Shown in pieces: positions 36,272 through 49,883 of a DNA stretch of 64,000 nucleotides; position 1 is the first letter of the stretch; every line of letters begins with the position of its first letter. The notes below the pieces were generated by a model. That model did not search any database, was not told the origin of the DNA, and saw only the letters and a list, made by a program, of their open reading frames with translations. This DNA comes from a bacterium (GTDB lineage: Bacteria > Electryoneota > RPQS01). Where the stretch lies: contig JADKHW010000001.1 in assembly GCA_016721565.1 (NCBI GenBank), forward strand, positions 186,001 to 250,000, in the 5' to 3' direction. Position numbers and translations under genes: made by a program.

Positions 36272-38335
36272 ATGGCAATCCCGAACATGTCCGTTTCTCC
36301 AGTCAAGACAGTATTCTTGAAAGAACTGCGCGATCTCTACCGAGACCGCCGTACGTTAATGGTCACTGTAGTGCTGCCGCTGCTAATGTATCCGATCATC
36401 TTTATTGGCGTGATGCAGTTGACAATGCTTCAGGCCGGAAAGATGAAAGAGCAAACGGGCGTGGTAGCAATCCTGACGCCGGAGTCACTGCCGGGAAACT
36501 TGCTTACTACGGATTCGACATCGCTACTTGATCTCGTCGATTCAACAAATTGGCAGGAGAAGCTTAAGTCTGGTGAAATTGACGCGGCCGTTTCGATTTC
36601 AGGCGGCTTTCTGGATAGTATTGCAATTGGGAAAGTTGGCGAAATCTCATTGCACTATTTGAGCAGCCGGGATTTTTCCGTTCAAGTGAAGCGCCGCATT
36701 GAACGAAAGACTGACGACTATAAGGCGAGTGAAATCGCACGAAGGATGACTCAGATTGGTGTTGATACATCATTCATTCATCCCGTTTCAATTAAGTCAG
36801 TTGACGAAGCAACGGAGCAAGAACAAGCCGGTTCAGAGATGGGCAGATTTCTTGGCTACTTCCTGATTCTTACGACTCTCACAGGTGCGTTCTATGCCGC
36901 GATTGACTTAACAGCCGGCGAAAAGGAACGCGGCACTCTTGAGACTCTGCTTGTGAGTCCGGCTCTGCGACAGCAACTCGTTTATGGGAAATTCCTCGCG
37001 ACCGTGATTGCTGCATTGCTCTCAGCTGTGCTTAACTTGGTCAGCATGGGTTTGACTACACTGTACGCTGTGGATATGCTTGGAACATCCGCCAGTGCAG
37101 GGGGGGCTATGCTCATTTCGCCGGGATCAGTCGTTCTCGTTTTACTGACTTTGCTACCTCTTGCGGTGTTGTTTGCTGGAGTTACGATGGCTGTTGCTGT
37201 GACCGCGCGCACCTACAAAGAAGGGCAGGGGATGCTCACGCCGCTGATGATGATCAGCATTTTGCCTGCAATGGTTTCCATGATCCCTGGTATAGAATTG
37301 ACACCATTGCTCGCGGTCATACCAATTGCCAATGTATCGCTACTCATGCGAGCGCTGATGGCTGGGAATACCCCGTGGCTTGAATTTACAATAACCATTG
37401 TGAGCACGGCAGCCTTGGCCGCGTTGTCTTTGCGCTGGGTTACGCTACAATTCAACCGCGAGAGTGTTTTGTTCAGACACGCAGAAGACGTGAAGTGGTC
37501 ACTGTTCACAAAACCGATTCGCGAAGAAGGCAAAGTCCTGACTCCGACGGGTGTGGCAATGTTAAGCGCGGTTGCTGTTATTGTAGTCGGAATGGCCGGC
37601 GGGCTTGCAAAAGCAGATGCACCGTTCCAAGGGATATTTATTGTCCAGGGAGGATTGGCCTTGTTATCTGCGCTGTGGGTTTACAAGGGAGGTTTTGATC
37701 CTGTCCCGTCTTTTGGCTGGCGCATTCCAGCACCGATTAGTTGGCTAGCCGTGATTCTGGCCGTGACTGGCGGCTGGGTTTTGACAGTTGAACTTGCCAC
37801 GTTGCAGCACATGTTCTTTCCTTTTCCGGAAGACATGATCAAACAGTTCACTGACTTATTCAGCGGACTTGACGATATCCCGACCTGGCAAGCGCTTTTG
37901 TTGATTGCAGTATTGCCTGCATTTGTCGAAGAACATTTGTGTCGCGGATTGATGTTGCGCGGCTTAACGAAGAACACCGGTATATGGCCCGGTATAATCG
38001 TGGTGGCATTGATCTTCGCCTTCTTGCACCTCAATCCATATCGATTGTTGCCGACATTTTCGTTGGGTATCCTGTTAGGCTACATTGCTATCAAAACGAA
38101 CTCGATCTTTCCAGCGATCCTGGGGCATTTCATGAACAACTCTGCGAGCGTATTGATCTACCGCTTTGAAGATTGGTTTGAAAGAATGGGGTGGGCGGCA
38201 TCTGAAGATGCTGCATGGGTTCCGTGGCCTTGGCTGCTCATAGGAACGGCGCTCTTACTGGCGGGGTTAGCTTACTCCCGGGCAATCGAAGCGCCGTACA
38301 CTTGGCCGATTCTCCGCGTTAACAGATCACTTTAA
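36272..38335 (+). CDS. ABC-2 permease fused to CPBP intramembrane protease
   Basis: A 687-residue polytopic membrane protein. The N-terminal ~410 residues resemble NatB/ABC-2 permeases: cytoplasmic start VFLKELRDLYRDRRTLM, first TM helix, a large extracytoplasmic loop, then AGEKERGTLETLLVSPALRQQLVYGKF and five or six TM helices. The C-terminal ~200 residues are a CPBP (Abi/CAAX-type) domain with motif 1 VEEHLCRG (Glu553, Glu554, Arg558), motif 2 FAFLHL (His586) and motif 3 HFMNN. Such permease-CPBP fusions are known. A NatA-type ATPase, needed for transport, is not adjacent; the neighbours are NUDIX and MFS genes. The 3' end overlaps the convergent MFS gene by 17 nt. Sodium or antimicrobial export are possible roles. 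Confidence 0.88.
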   Translation: MAIPNMSVSPVKTVFLKELRDLYRDRRTLMVTVVLPLLMYPIIFIGVMQLTMLQAGKMKEQTGVVAILTPESLPGNLLTTDSTSLLDLVDSTNWQEKLKSGEIDAAVSISGGFLDSIAIGKVGEISLHYLSSRDFSVQVKRRIERKTDDYKASEIARRMTQIGVDTSFIHPVSIKSVDEATEQEQAGSEMGRFLGYFLILTTLTGAFYAAIDLTAGEKERGTLETLLVSPALRQQLVYGKFLATVIAALLSAVLNLVSMGLTTLYAVDMLGTSASAGGAMLISPGSVVLVLLTLLPLAVLFAGVTMAVAVTARTYKEGQGMLTPLMMISILPAMVSMIPGIELTPLLAVIPIANVSLLMRALMAGNTPWLEFTITIVSTAALAALSLRWVTLQFNRESVLFRHAEDVKWSLFTKPIREEGKVLTPTGVAMLSAVAVIVVGMAGGLAKADAPFQGIFIVQGGLALLSALWVYKGGFDPVPSFGWRIPAPISWLAVILAVTGGWVLTVELATLQHMFFPFPEDMIKQFTDLFSGLDDIPTWQALLLIAVLPAFVEEHLCRGLMLRGLTKNTGIWPGIIVVALIFAFLHLNPYRLLPTFSLGILLGYIAIKTNSIFPAILGHFMNNSASVLIYRFEDWFERMGWAASEDAAWVPWPWLLIGTALLLAGLAYSRAIEAPYTWPILRVNRSL

Positions 38336-39533
38336 TCTCCGGAAATCCCTGTTCAAGAAATCCCAATGCTCCAACAATTCCTGCCGACAACCCCATGATC
38401 AAATAGAGCTGGGGTGGAGATATCTTTTCCAGCGCGACACCAGCAAACCCGGCACTGATAGCCGATAAGCCAACGACAGTCAGTTGTACTAGACTAAACA
38501 CACGACCTTGCATGTGTTGTGGTACCTCAGATTGCACAAGTGAAGTACGAGGAATGAGAATGAACGGAATTCCGATACTGTGGATGAACCAACCAACGGC
38601 AGTCGTCCAAAGCGTGTCAGTGAAATAGAATGGCACAAAGCTGAAACCGTCGAAGACTAAGGCCCAAAGTAGAGTCTTTCCGCGCGGGAGTTTATGGCTA
38701 TAGTGGTGCATGAGCAAACTCCCAACGATGATTCCGAGCGCAAAACAGCTTTGCAATAGCGCATACGATTCCGCGCCAAGGCCGAGATGCAATCTGACAT
38801 AGATCGGCGCGCCTACGATAGCAAGACCCATTATGAAAAGATTGTCAACCGCCGTAACCCACAACAATCCGTGAATAAGTGGCGTGTGCCGAGCGTAAGA
38901 CAATCCTTCACGAACCATCTGCCATGCAGAATCAGCATTATGATCAATGTTTCGTTTTTGCGGACGCAATGCGAGTAGAAACAAGAATGATGCGGCATAG
39001 GTCAGCGCATCAAGTCCAAAAAGTCCAGCCAATCCAATCAGAGGCAGGCACGCAGCAGCCAAAAGCGGCCCGACAAAATATGCAATACCTAAGCTGCTCT
39101 GCAGTATCGACGTCGCACGTGTGAGTTCCGCTTTTTCCACAAGCTGCGGTACAAGCGCGTCGCGGGCAGGCGCGAAAAAAACTGTACAAATTGCAATGGC
39201 AAATGCCAACAGATACAGGCTAACATTGTCAACCTGTTGAGTCGCGGTCAACGCAGCAAGTATGCCGACAAGCAGCACGCGCAGCGCATCGCACCAGAGC
39301 AAAACGGATTTTCTTGAAACCCTGTCTACCCAAGCGCCCGCGAATATTCCGAGCAGAATGGACGGCAAATAGCGAGCAATCCCCAGCAAGCCAGTGGCCG
39401 TCGATGAACCGGTCAGATCATAGACAAGCCACAACAACGCAACATCGTGCAGCGAATCACCGACGAGTGAGACATTGGCGGCTGCCCAGAGCGGTCGAAT
39501 ACCTTTCGGAATAAGTCTATCCAAATTAATCAA
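38319..39533 (-). CDS. MFS transporter
   Basis: A 404-residue major facilitator of the DHA3/enterobactin-exporter-like group with about 12 TM helices. Conserved features are SLVGDSLHDVALLWLVYDLTG in TM1, the motif-A-like segment DRVSRKSVLLWCDALR between TM2 and TM3 and FFAPARDALVPQLV after TM4. The substrate cannot be told; drug or siderophore efflux are typical. It overlaps the permease-CPBP gene tail to tail and is divergent from the dehydrogenase (33-nt gap). Confidence 0.9.
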   Translation of the reverse strand: MINLDRLIPKGIRPLWAAANVSLVGDSLHDVALLWLVYDLTGSSTATGLLGIARYLPSILLGIFAGAWVDRVSRKSVLLWCDALRVLLVGILAALTATQQVDNVSLYLLAFAIAICTVFFAPARDALVPQLVEKAELTRATSILQSSLGIAYFVGPLLAAACLPLIGLAGLFGLDALTYAASFLFLLALRPQKRNIDHNADSAWQMVREGLSYARHTPLIHGLLWVTAVDNLFIMGLAIVGAPIYVRLHLGLGAESYALLQSCFALGIIVGSLLMHHYSHKLPRGKTLLWALVFDGFSFVPFYFTDTLWTTAVGWFIHSIGIPFILIPRTSLVQSEVPQHMQGRVFSLVQLTVVGLSAISAGFAGVALEKISPPQLYLIMGLSAGIVGALGFLEQGFPEIKVIC

Positions 39534-39566
39534 ACTACCGATTAGAATTACAGAGTGAAATAACTT

Positions 39567-40538
39567 GTGAAATCACTTAGAATAGTATCGTTCGCGTCGC
39601 AGAATCCAATCAGACAAGCTGAGCTCCGCGACGCGCTTTCAGAGCATGGAGAAGACGTAGAGATTAGCTTCGCGGCAACTGAGGAGGAGGCATGCGAGTT
39701 TATCAAAGGTGCAAACGTATTGCTTGCACACAGGTTCACCGATAAACTGTTTTACGCTGCACCATATCTGAAGTGGGTTCACCTGAGCAGTGCGGGAGTT
39801 GAGCGCAGCTTGTTCAAGGAGTTTATCGAAAGCGATGTAATACTTACAAACAGCCGAGGCATGCACGCGCGTCCGATGGCTGAGTGGGTTATGGCCGGAT
39901 TGCACTATTGGTCACAGCAGTTTCAATTTGCCGAGGAGTGGCGCTGCACACGGGAATGGAAAGAACCCAAGAAGCACATGACAGAATTCCGCAAAGTACT
40001 ATATGGAATGTCTGCGCTTGTAGTAGGATACGGCGAAGTAGGGCGGGGGATAGCCGAAGTGCTGAAAGCTAACGGTTTAGTTGTGGAAGCGGTTGCCACG
40101 CGGAGCAGATCGGATATCGTCGACGTTTATCCGATGGAGCAGCTTGAAGAGCGACTTCTGGAAGCGGATATAGTTGTGATAGCTTTACCAGCGACACCAA
40201 AGACGCTTGGACTCTTTAATCGTCGGATCTTTCCACTAATGAAACAAGGCAGTATCTTCATAAACGTCGCGCGAGGCTCAATCGTCGATGAAACTGATTT
40301 GATTGCTGGTTTAAAGGCCGACAAGCCGGGTTATGCAATCCTAGACGTGTTTGCCCAAGAGCCGCTGCCAGAAAATTCAGGGCTATTTGATTTGCCAAAC
40401 GTCTTTATGACGCCGCATGTTTCTGGAAATTTTCCGGAGTATACACAACGCGTGCATGATATCTTTATTGAAAACGTCGTCCGTTACTCGAATGATAGGC
40501 CGTTGCTATTTGAAGTTGACAAAAAGCGCGGCTACTAA
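39567..40538 (+). CDS. D-2-hydroxyacid dehydrogenase family protein
   Basis: A 323-residue NAD(P)-dependent oxidoreductase. The Rossmann fingerprint is VVGYGEVGRGIAEVL. Catalytic-domain motifs are NVARGSIVDETDLIAGLKAD (Arg), DVFAQEPLPENSGLFDLPN (Glu) and TPHVSGNFPEY (His). The N-terminal substrate domain has LKWVHLSSAGVERSLF, similar to the GhrA/phosphonate-dehydrogenase-like branch. The likely reaction is reduction of a 2-keto acid; the substrate is unknown. GTG start at 39567. Confidence 0.9.
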   Translation: MKSLRIVSFASQNPIRQAELRDALSEHGEDVEISFAATEEEACEFIKGANVLLAHRFTDKLFYAAPYLKWVHLSSAGVERSLFKEFIESDVILTNSRGMHARPMAEWVMAGLHYWSQQFQFAEEWRCTREWKEPKKHMTEFRKVLYGMSALVVGYGEVGRGIAEVLKANGLVVEAVATRSRSDIVDVYPMEQLEERLLEADIVVIALPATPKTLGLFNRRIFPLMKQGSIFINVARGSIVDETDLIAGLKADKPGYAILDVFAQEPLPENSGLFDLPNVFMTPHVSGNFPEYTQRVHDIFIENVVRYSNDRPLLFEVDKKRGY

Positions 40539-40548
40539 GGCCGCGCTT
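40524..40548. terminator. Bidirectional terminator-like hairpin
   Basis: AAGCGCGGC (40524-40532), loop containing the dehydrogenase stop codon, GCCGCGCTT (40540-40548), with A-run on the left. It lies at the junction of the convergent dehydrogenase and CDF genes. Confidence 0.65.
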
Positions 40549-40553
40549 CTATT

Positions 40554-41474
40554 CTAAGTCTGTCTGTCAAGTCCAATATCATCCCACGACGCAGGATCCT
40601 CGAGTGATTCCAAATGTGTGAGGACGCTGAGGTTGGGGATTGTTGCACAAAGGTTGCTCTCAATATCTTCGAGCATCTCATGACCGCGATGCACAGTCCA
40701 GTTACCCGGAACAAGAATGTGCACAGAGACAAATCGTCGATGTCCGGCTTGTCGTGTTCGAAGCGCATGATATGTAACATCGCCCTGTTTATAGCTGTCT
40801 AAGACTGTGACAACGCGGCTGAATTCATCGGCGGAAATCGCGGTATCCATTAAGCCAAGAATTGAACCGCGTACAATAAAGTAACCTTCGCGAACAATGT
40901 TTCCGGCTACGACCAAGGCGATAATTGGATCCAGAAATGTCAGTTTGCTTACTGCGACGATTCCAACTGCCGCAATGACTCCAGCGGAAGTCCAAACGTC
41001 GGTCATTAAGTGTCGCGAATTGGCGTCGAGCGTAACCGAGTGATGAAGTTTTCCCGCTCGTCGTATAATCTGCGCGACGATTAGGTTGATCAATGTTGCC
41101 ACCAGCGTGACCATTAGGCCAAAACCAACCTGCTCAAGCGGTTGCGGGTGAAGAAGCCGATTTATTGCAGTGTAAGCGATGCTCCCTGCCGCAATAATGA
41201 TCATCGCGCCTTCGGCGCCACTTGCAAAATACTCGGCTTTGCCGTGGCCGAACGCATGATCCTCATCCGGCGGACGCGCAGCTATGGTCAACATAGCAAG
41301 AGCAATGATTGCTCCTGCCAAATTTACCAACGACTCAAGCGCGTCTGACAGAATGCCGACTGACCCAGTAAGATAGTAGGCGCCTGTCTTCAGTGCTATC
41401 GTGGCAATTGCCGCCGCAACGGAAAGCCAAGCGTAGCGCGTCAATGAGCCGCGCACGGGATCGTGATTTGCCAA
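40554..41474 (-). CDS. Cation diffusion facilitator transporter
   Basis: A 306-residue CDF-family exporter of divalent cations (Zn2+, Co2+, Fe2+ or Mn2+). TM2 has SVGILSDALESLVNL, followed by HAFGHGKAEYFAS; TM5 has NSRHLMTDVWTSAGV with the HxxxD metal site. A cytoplasmic C-terminal domain has YHALRTRQAGHRRFVSVHI. The Glu in SDALES (where many have DxxxD) leaves the metal uncertain. It starts 4 nt after the subtilase gene stop, so it is probably co-transcribed with the PorV-like and peptidase genes. Confidence 0.93.
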   Translation of the reverse strand: MANHDPVRGSLTRYAWLSVAAAIATIALKTGAYYLTGSVGILSDALESLVNLAGAIIALAMLTIAARPPDEDHAFGHGKAEYFASGAEGAMIIIAAGSIAYTAINRLLHPQPLEQVGFGLMVTLVATLINLIVAQIIRRAGKLHHSVTLDANSRHLMTDVWTSAGVIAAVGIVAVSKLTFLDPIIALVVAGNIVREGYFIVRGSILGLMDTAISADEFSRVVTVLDSYKQGDVTYHALRTRQAGHRRFVSVHILVPGNWTVHRGHEMLEDIESNLCATIPNLSVLTHLESLEDPASWDDIGLDRQT

Positions 41475-41478
41475 GATT

Positions 41479-43113
41479 CTACTTTAGAATTACTAAAGGA
41501 ACGGTTATGGATTCTTCTGCACCGTCAAACTTCAGGAAGTACTTGCCGCTACTAAACTGATCAACCGGCAATGAAAACGAGTTCGCGCCGATGTTAACTT
41601 GTTTGTCCAGTGAAACGATTTGGCGGCCAAGCAAGTCATACATCAACAGCTTACCTGTTTGCGCACGATCAAGATTTAGGGAGATCGTTACGTAGCCATT
41701 TACTGGGTTCGGATAGGCAATCAGTGACATCGATTGCGGGACTGAACCGCGTGGGGACACACCCGAAAATACATAGTCTGCGGCCGCAACGCCGTCAAGA
41801 ACTCCGTAGCCCAAGTCATTATCAGGTGTTTCCGCTTGCGATGCTGTCGCCAGCATTGCTTGTCTAACCTGTTGCGCCGTCCATTCAGGATTCGCTTCCA
41901 TCACAAGTGCGGCGACACCGGCAGCGATTGGCGTTGCCAGCGACGTTCCACTTACGCGCGAATACTGATCGGTCGTAAATGCGTTTGCACTCCAAACATC
42001 AGTTGCCTGCGCAGCACAATCAGGCTTAATTCTCCCATCAGCAGTCGGTCCAGGAGACGAAAAGCTTGACAAAACGAGGAACGAATCAACGCCGCCAATA
42101 GCCAAAATGCTATCTGCATCGGCCGGTGAAATCACTGTGTTCCACGCTGAATTACGCTCGTTTCCCTGCGCGGTCACAACAAGAATTCCACGGCGCTGCG
42201 CTTCCGTGACGGCCTGTGCCACAACAGTTGTGCGTCCATCCATTTGGTCCTGTGTGTACCAATCAATGTAACCCAAACTTGATGAGGTAATGTCGGCGCC
42301 AGCACTGTCGGCCCACTCCATGCCAGCTACGTAGTAATCTTCTTCAACCGAAGTTTCCGTCGGAACATACTCGGTTTTTGCAAGCATCAGTTGCGCACCG
42401 AATGCAGGTCCAATGATATTGTTGCTATCTACACCGGCCATAGCGGATAAGCACGCCGTGGCGTGCCAATGCTGTTCTGCGGAGTCTAATCCCGGCTCGT
42501 TGTGGACGATTGAATCACCAAAAATGAAGTCGCGCATGGCAAGATAATTAAGGCCATCGAGGGCTTGATGCTCTGTTCTGAATCCTGTATCGAGAATGCA
42601 CAAAAGCACGCCATTTCCGGACAATCCGCGTTCATGTAGCTCTGGAATCCGGCATATTTCGTTTTGTCGAAAGCTGTTGCCGTATTCTGCGCTATCGACG
42701 GCAGAGTGTTCACTTCTCGTCGGCTGATCAATACAGAGTTTTCGTGAAAACGGGCGAATTTCTCGAACCACTGGCAATGTTCGAATTAGTTCAATCTGCG
42801 TCGGCGTAGCTTCAATGCTGACCGCGTTCAGCCATTTGCTTTGAGTTCTGATTTGAATGCCGAGTCGCTGCACCTGATCGACATATTGCATGTTTACAGG
42901 TATATCGCTGTATTGAATTATGGCCACACCGTTGTGAAGTCTTCTCGCAATTGAGCGTACCGAGATCAACTCCTGTGCGTTATCAAGTGTGCGTTGCTCC
43001 TGACCGGGAACAATGCCCTTATCATTGAAAAACACCCAATATCGAGACGTATCTGCAAATGAAGTTGTTGCGATGGCGAGAACAAAAGTCAAGCCGAGAA
43101 TCCACCGAATCAT
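41479..43113 (-). CDS. S8 subtilisin-like peptidase with T9SS sorting domain
   Basis: A 544-residue secreted serine peptidase. Signal peptide at 1-20 (ILGLTFVLAIATTSFA). A propeptide/inhibitor I9-like region follows, then the S8 domain: Asp in VLLCILDTGFRTEHQAL, His in QHWHATACLSAMAG (normally HGTHVAG), Asn in VVTAQGNERNSAW and the catalytic Ser in VSGTSLATPIAAGVAAL. The last ~80 residues are a T9SS sorting domain (LIAYPNPVNGYVTISLNL, SGKYFLKFDG, ending PLVILK), indicating surface delivery. It lies 12 nt after the PorV-like gene. Confidence 0.92.
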   Translation of the reverse strand: MIRWILGLTFVLAIATTSFADTSRYWVFFNDKGIVPGQEQRTLDNAQELISVRSIARRLHNGVAIIQYSDIPVNMQYVDQVQRLGIQIRTQSKWLNAVSIEATPTQIELIRTLPVVREIRPFSRKLCIDQPTRSEHSAVDSAEYGNSFRQNEICRIPELHERGLSGNGVLLCILDTGFRTEHQALDGLNYLAMRDFIFGDSIVHNEPGLDSAEQHWHATACLSAMAGVDSNNIIGPAFGAQLMLAKTEYVPTETSVEEDYYVAGMEWADSAGADITSSSLGYIDWYTQDQMDGRTTVVAQAVTEAQRRGILVVTAQGNERNSAWNTVISPADADSILAIGGVDSFLVLSSFSSPGPTADGRIKPDCAAQATDVWSANAFTTDQYSRVSGTSLATPIAAGVAALVMEANPEWTAQQVRQAMLATASQAETPDNDLGYGVLDGVAAADYVFSGVSPRGSVPQSMSLIAYPNPVNGYVTISLNLDRAQTGKLLMYDLLGRQIVSLDKQVNIGANSFSLPVDQFSSGKYFLKFDGAEESITVPLVILK

Positions 43114-43125
43114 CTGACACCCTTT

Positions 43126-44052
43126 CTATAAGCGATACGACAGGCCAAGGCTCCATTCGGTTGGTGCCTTGCCTTCTGTCGGGAATGAAAAACCTATTTG
43201 CAATAGTGAGCCGCCCTCTATTAAGCCGACGGCTGCACCACCTGAGATACGATGGACGTTTGACCATACATAGCCACCACGTATCAATCCATAGTTGCCC
43301 AGAACATATTCCGCACCAAGCCGCGAAGCCTCGTAAGAGTACTTGATTCCGTTGAGCAGGTCGCCGTCCCATTGATAGCTGACATTCATCTTGCCTTTAT
43401 CTGACTTCATGGCAATTCCCCACTGAGCAGTCTTCGGGACTACAGAAGTTCCACCAAACGCTCGCTCAACTCGTGCCCCAAAATTGAGATTCTCTCCGGC
43501 GGTCAAGAATCCAAGATCAACGGCATTACTCCATTTGTCATTCAGACTGTCCGCTCGGGGAATCTCATGAATAATGCGAACATTTGCACCTACTGCAACT
43601 CGCGGCAAGGGACTCCACAAAGAAGCAATATAGGGGACATAGTATTTCCATGGACCTGGCTGAAACTGACCGTCCACATATAGTCCCGTTCCGACTCGCG
43701 CTCCCTCTTCAGACGCCGGGTTCGCGTATGAGATCAGAAGCCTGTCTGTCGTTGTCCCGGTCTGCCTACCGTAACTCATGTCCGACCCCATGCTGGACAT
43801 ATCAAATAAACTGGCCGGGTTATATAAGACTCCAGCCGGGGTCGCAGATAGAGCGACCATGGCGCCGCCCATGCCGGTGGCTCGAGGCTCAATAATCGAG
43901 GGGAGGGTCTGACTCCAGGCAGTCAGAAAGCTGGCAAGCAGCAAAGTCAAGAGGAGCATAGGCATGAATTTACGACACTTTGAGCGGACAGGCAACGGCA
44001 ATTTGTGAAAAGTTGGTGCGATTTTTGTCCTCTCGAGGAGTCGGGTCATCAT
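43126..44052 (-). CDS. PorV/UPF0164-like outer-membrane beta-barrel protein
   Basis: A 308-residue exported protein. The hydrophobic signal region is near residues 30-48 (MLLLTLLLASFLTAWSQ), after a long basic N terminus, so a start at a later Met is possible. The mature part starts RATGMGGAMVALSATPAGVLYNPASL, the signature of FadL-like FCB outer-membrane proteins including PorV. Alternating aromatic/polar strands follow, ending in GLSYRL with a terminal aromatic-containing strand. PorV shuttles T9SS substrates to the attachment complex; here it directly precedes a T9SS cargo gene. Whether it is PorV itself or a relative cannot be decided. AGAGGAA lies 5-8 nt before the two adjacent ATGs. Confidence 0.75.
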   Translation of the reverse strand: MMTRLLERTKIAPTFHKLPLPVRSKCRKFMPMLLLTLLLASFLTAWSQTLPSIIEPRATGMGGAMVALSATPAGVLYNPASLFDMSSMGSDMSYGRQTGTTTDRLLISYANPASEEGARVGTGLYVDGQFQPGPWKYYVPYIASLWSPLPRVAVGANVRIIHEIPRADSLNDKWSNAVDLGFLTAGENLNFGARVERAFGGTSVVPKTAQWGIAMKSDKGKMNVSYQWDGDLLNGIKYSYEASRLGAEYVLGNYGLIRGGYVWSNVHRISGGAAVGLIEGGSLLQIGFSFPTEGKAPTEWSLGLSYRL

Positions 44053-44138
44053 TAGAATTCCTCTCTAACAAAATGTTAATATATTGTTTTTATTAGTAGA
44101 AAAGAAAAAATGGCCTCGAAAGTTCGTAAATTTCTCGC

Positions 44139-44167
44139 TTGACAGGGAAGGTCGAGCTGGTTATATT
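44139..44167 (+). promoter_or_regulatory. rRNA operon promoter
   Basis: TTGACA at 44139-44144, 17-nt spacer, TATATT at 44162-44167. It is about 190 nt upstream of the 16S gene. A GC-rich leader hairpin (44199-44219, ACGCCGGG/CCCGGCGT) lies in the early transcript. Confidence 0.85.
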
Positions 44168-44254
44168 AGGGCCTGCTTCAAATTACGGTCGGTTATACAC
44201 GCCGGGTACTGCCCGGCGTTCTGCACCCCGTAAGGGCACCAAGAAGCAAACAAA

Positions 44255-44268
44255 TGATCTTTGACAAT
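44255..44268 (+). promoter_or_regulatory. boxA-like antitermination element, 16S leader
   Basis: TGATCTTTGACAAT resembles the rrn boxA (TGCTCTTTAACAAT in E. coli). The same core GATCTTTGACAAT recurs at 46443-46455 ahead of 23S, as expected of Nus-dependent antitermination sites. Confidence 0.65.
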
Positions 44269-44298
44269 GGGAAATGTGCGATTCTGATAGGTTCCGCC
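44264..44298 (+). promoter_or_regulatory. 5' arm of the pre-16S processing stem
   Basis: This 35-nt leader segment is complementary to 45953-45986 downstream of 16S with one extra T as the only interruption. Together they form the long duplex that RNase III is known to cut in rRNA precursors. Confidence 0.8.
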
Positions 44299-44359
44299 CA
44301 GAACTTTTATCAGAAAGGCCCTGAACAATTTTTGGAACAAATTCAATTGTAAATAATTT

Positions 44360-45892
<1,533 letters not shown>

Positions 45893-45952
45893 TCCTTTGT
45901 GCAAGACAGAACGTCATGCACAGGATATGGTCGAAGGCCTTTTTGATTCTGT

Positions 45953-45986
45953 GGCGGAACCTATCAGATCGCACATTTCCCATTGT
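45953..45986 (+). promoter_or_regulatory. 3' arm of the pre-16S processing stem
   Basis: Complementary to 44264-44298 over its full length, so the 16S precursor is enclosed by a ~34-bp duplex. Confidence 0.8.
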
Positions 45987-46085
45987 ATTAGAAGACGGAA
46001 CGTCAGCTTAAGTAAAAGCTGTCCCGTGGTTGGCATCGCGCCAATCACGGTCGTTCTCCGTCGTTTTTTCTATTATACCTACGTT

Positions 46086-46160
<75 letters not shown>

Positions 46161-46190
46161 CTAAAGCACGGGCTTGGGGAATTCGAACTT

Positions 46191-46263
46191 GGGGCGTTAG
46201 CTCAGCTGGGAGAGCGCCGGCTTTGCAAGTCGGAGGTCATCGGTTCGATCCCGATACGCTCCA
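46191..46263 (+). tRNA. tRNA-Ala (TGC anticodon)
   Basis: Acceptor GGGGCGT pairs with ACGCTCC (one G-T pair); D arm GCTC/GAGC; anticodon arm CCGGC-TTTGCAA-GTCGG with anticodon TGC; T arm ATCGG-TTCGATC-CCGAT. 73 nt; CCA not encoded. Second tRNA of the rrn spacer. Confidence 0.96.
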
Positions 46264-46442
46264 CATCGCGTGGAGCGATTTATTTCTGTTCTATTATAAG
46301 TTTTTTGGAATAAGTCTTTGTCGCGACATAATCTCCTGCCGAGTATGACCGTCGCAGAACAGAGAGCCGAATGAAAATTCGGTCCACATCCTCCGGTGAA
46401 TAATGAAACCGGTGAGACCTACCCCGCGCACGGGTAGTCATA

Positions 46443-46462
46443 GATCTTTGACAATTGGAAGG
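46443..46462 (+). promoter_or_regulatory. boxA-like element and outer arm of the pre-23S stem
   Basis: GATCTTTGACAAT (46443-46455) repeats the 16S-leader boxA. GACAATTGGAAGG (46450-46462) is complementary to CCTTCCAATTGTC at 49636-49648, forming the outer base of the pre-23S duplex. Confidence 0.65.
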
Positions 46463-46599
46463 AAATTGAAATGCAACTTCGTTGAGAAGTTCATTTTCTC
46501 GAGCATAATAAGATACCGAGGATAGCAATTCAAAGTTCTTGGAAGTTTTGGGTAGCGGTTGGTATTCAACGGCAATTTCAAGCTTAAAAGGATTTTTTT

Positions 46600-49514
<2,915 letters not shown>

Positions 49515-49656
49515 TATAATTGTCTTCGGAAGCCAACCGCTTCCCGAAGCTTCCACTGAGAATTGCTTCCTCGGGCTCGAGAAATTGAGTTTTGCGAAGC
49601 TGCATGAAATGAAAAGGTGACGGTTCGCCGTCACGCCTTCCAATTGTCAACGTTTT

Positions 49657-49777
49657 TTTCCGCTGGTCTTAGAGAAAGGGCCACACCTCTTCCCATTCCG
49701 AACAGAGTCGTTAAGCCTTTCATCGCCGATGGTACTTGCTGGGCAACTGGCTGGAAGAGTAGGACATCAGCGGGAAT
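49657..49777 (+). rRNA. rrf: 5S ribosomal RNA
   Basis: About 120 nt. 5' CCGCTGGT pairs with 3' ATCAGCGG. Internal conserved parts are CCCATTCCGAACAGAG and GCCGATGGTACTTG. Last gene of the rrn operon. The ends are approximate. Confidence 0.92.
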
Positions 49778-49787
49778 TTTATTAGTA

Positions 49788-49821
49788 AAAAGCCCTTGAC
49801 TTTTATGGTCAAGGCTTTTCT
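49788..49821 (+). terminator. rRNA operon terminator
   Basis: AAAAGCCCTTGAC (49788-49800) pairs with GTCAAGGCTTTT (49808-49819) with one bulged C, loop TTTTATG, followed by CTTG. Confidence 0.85.
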
Positions 49822-49883
49822 TGTTGCTGATACCAACACCGTGGAGTTGGCTTGCTTAAAGATTCTTCGCCTGGAATAGGCGG

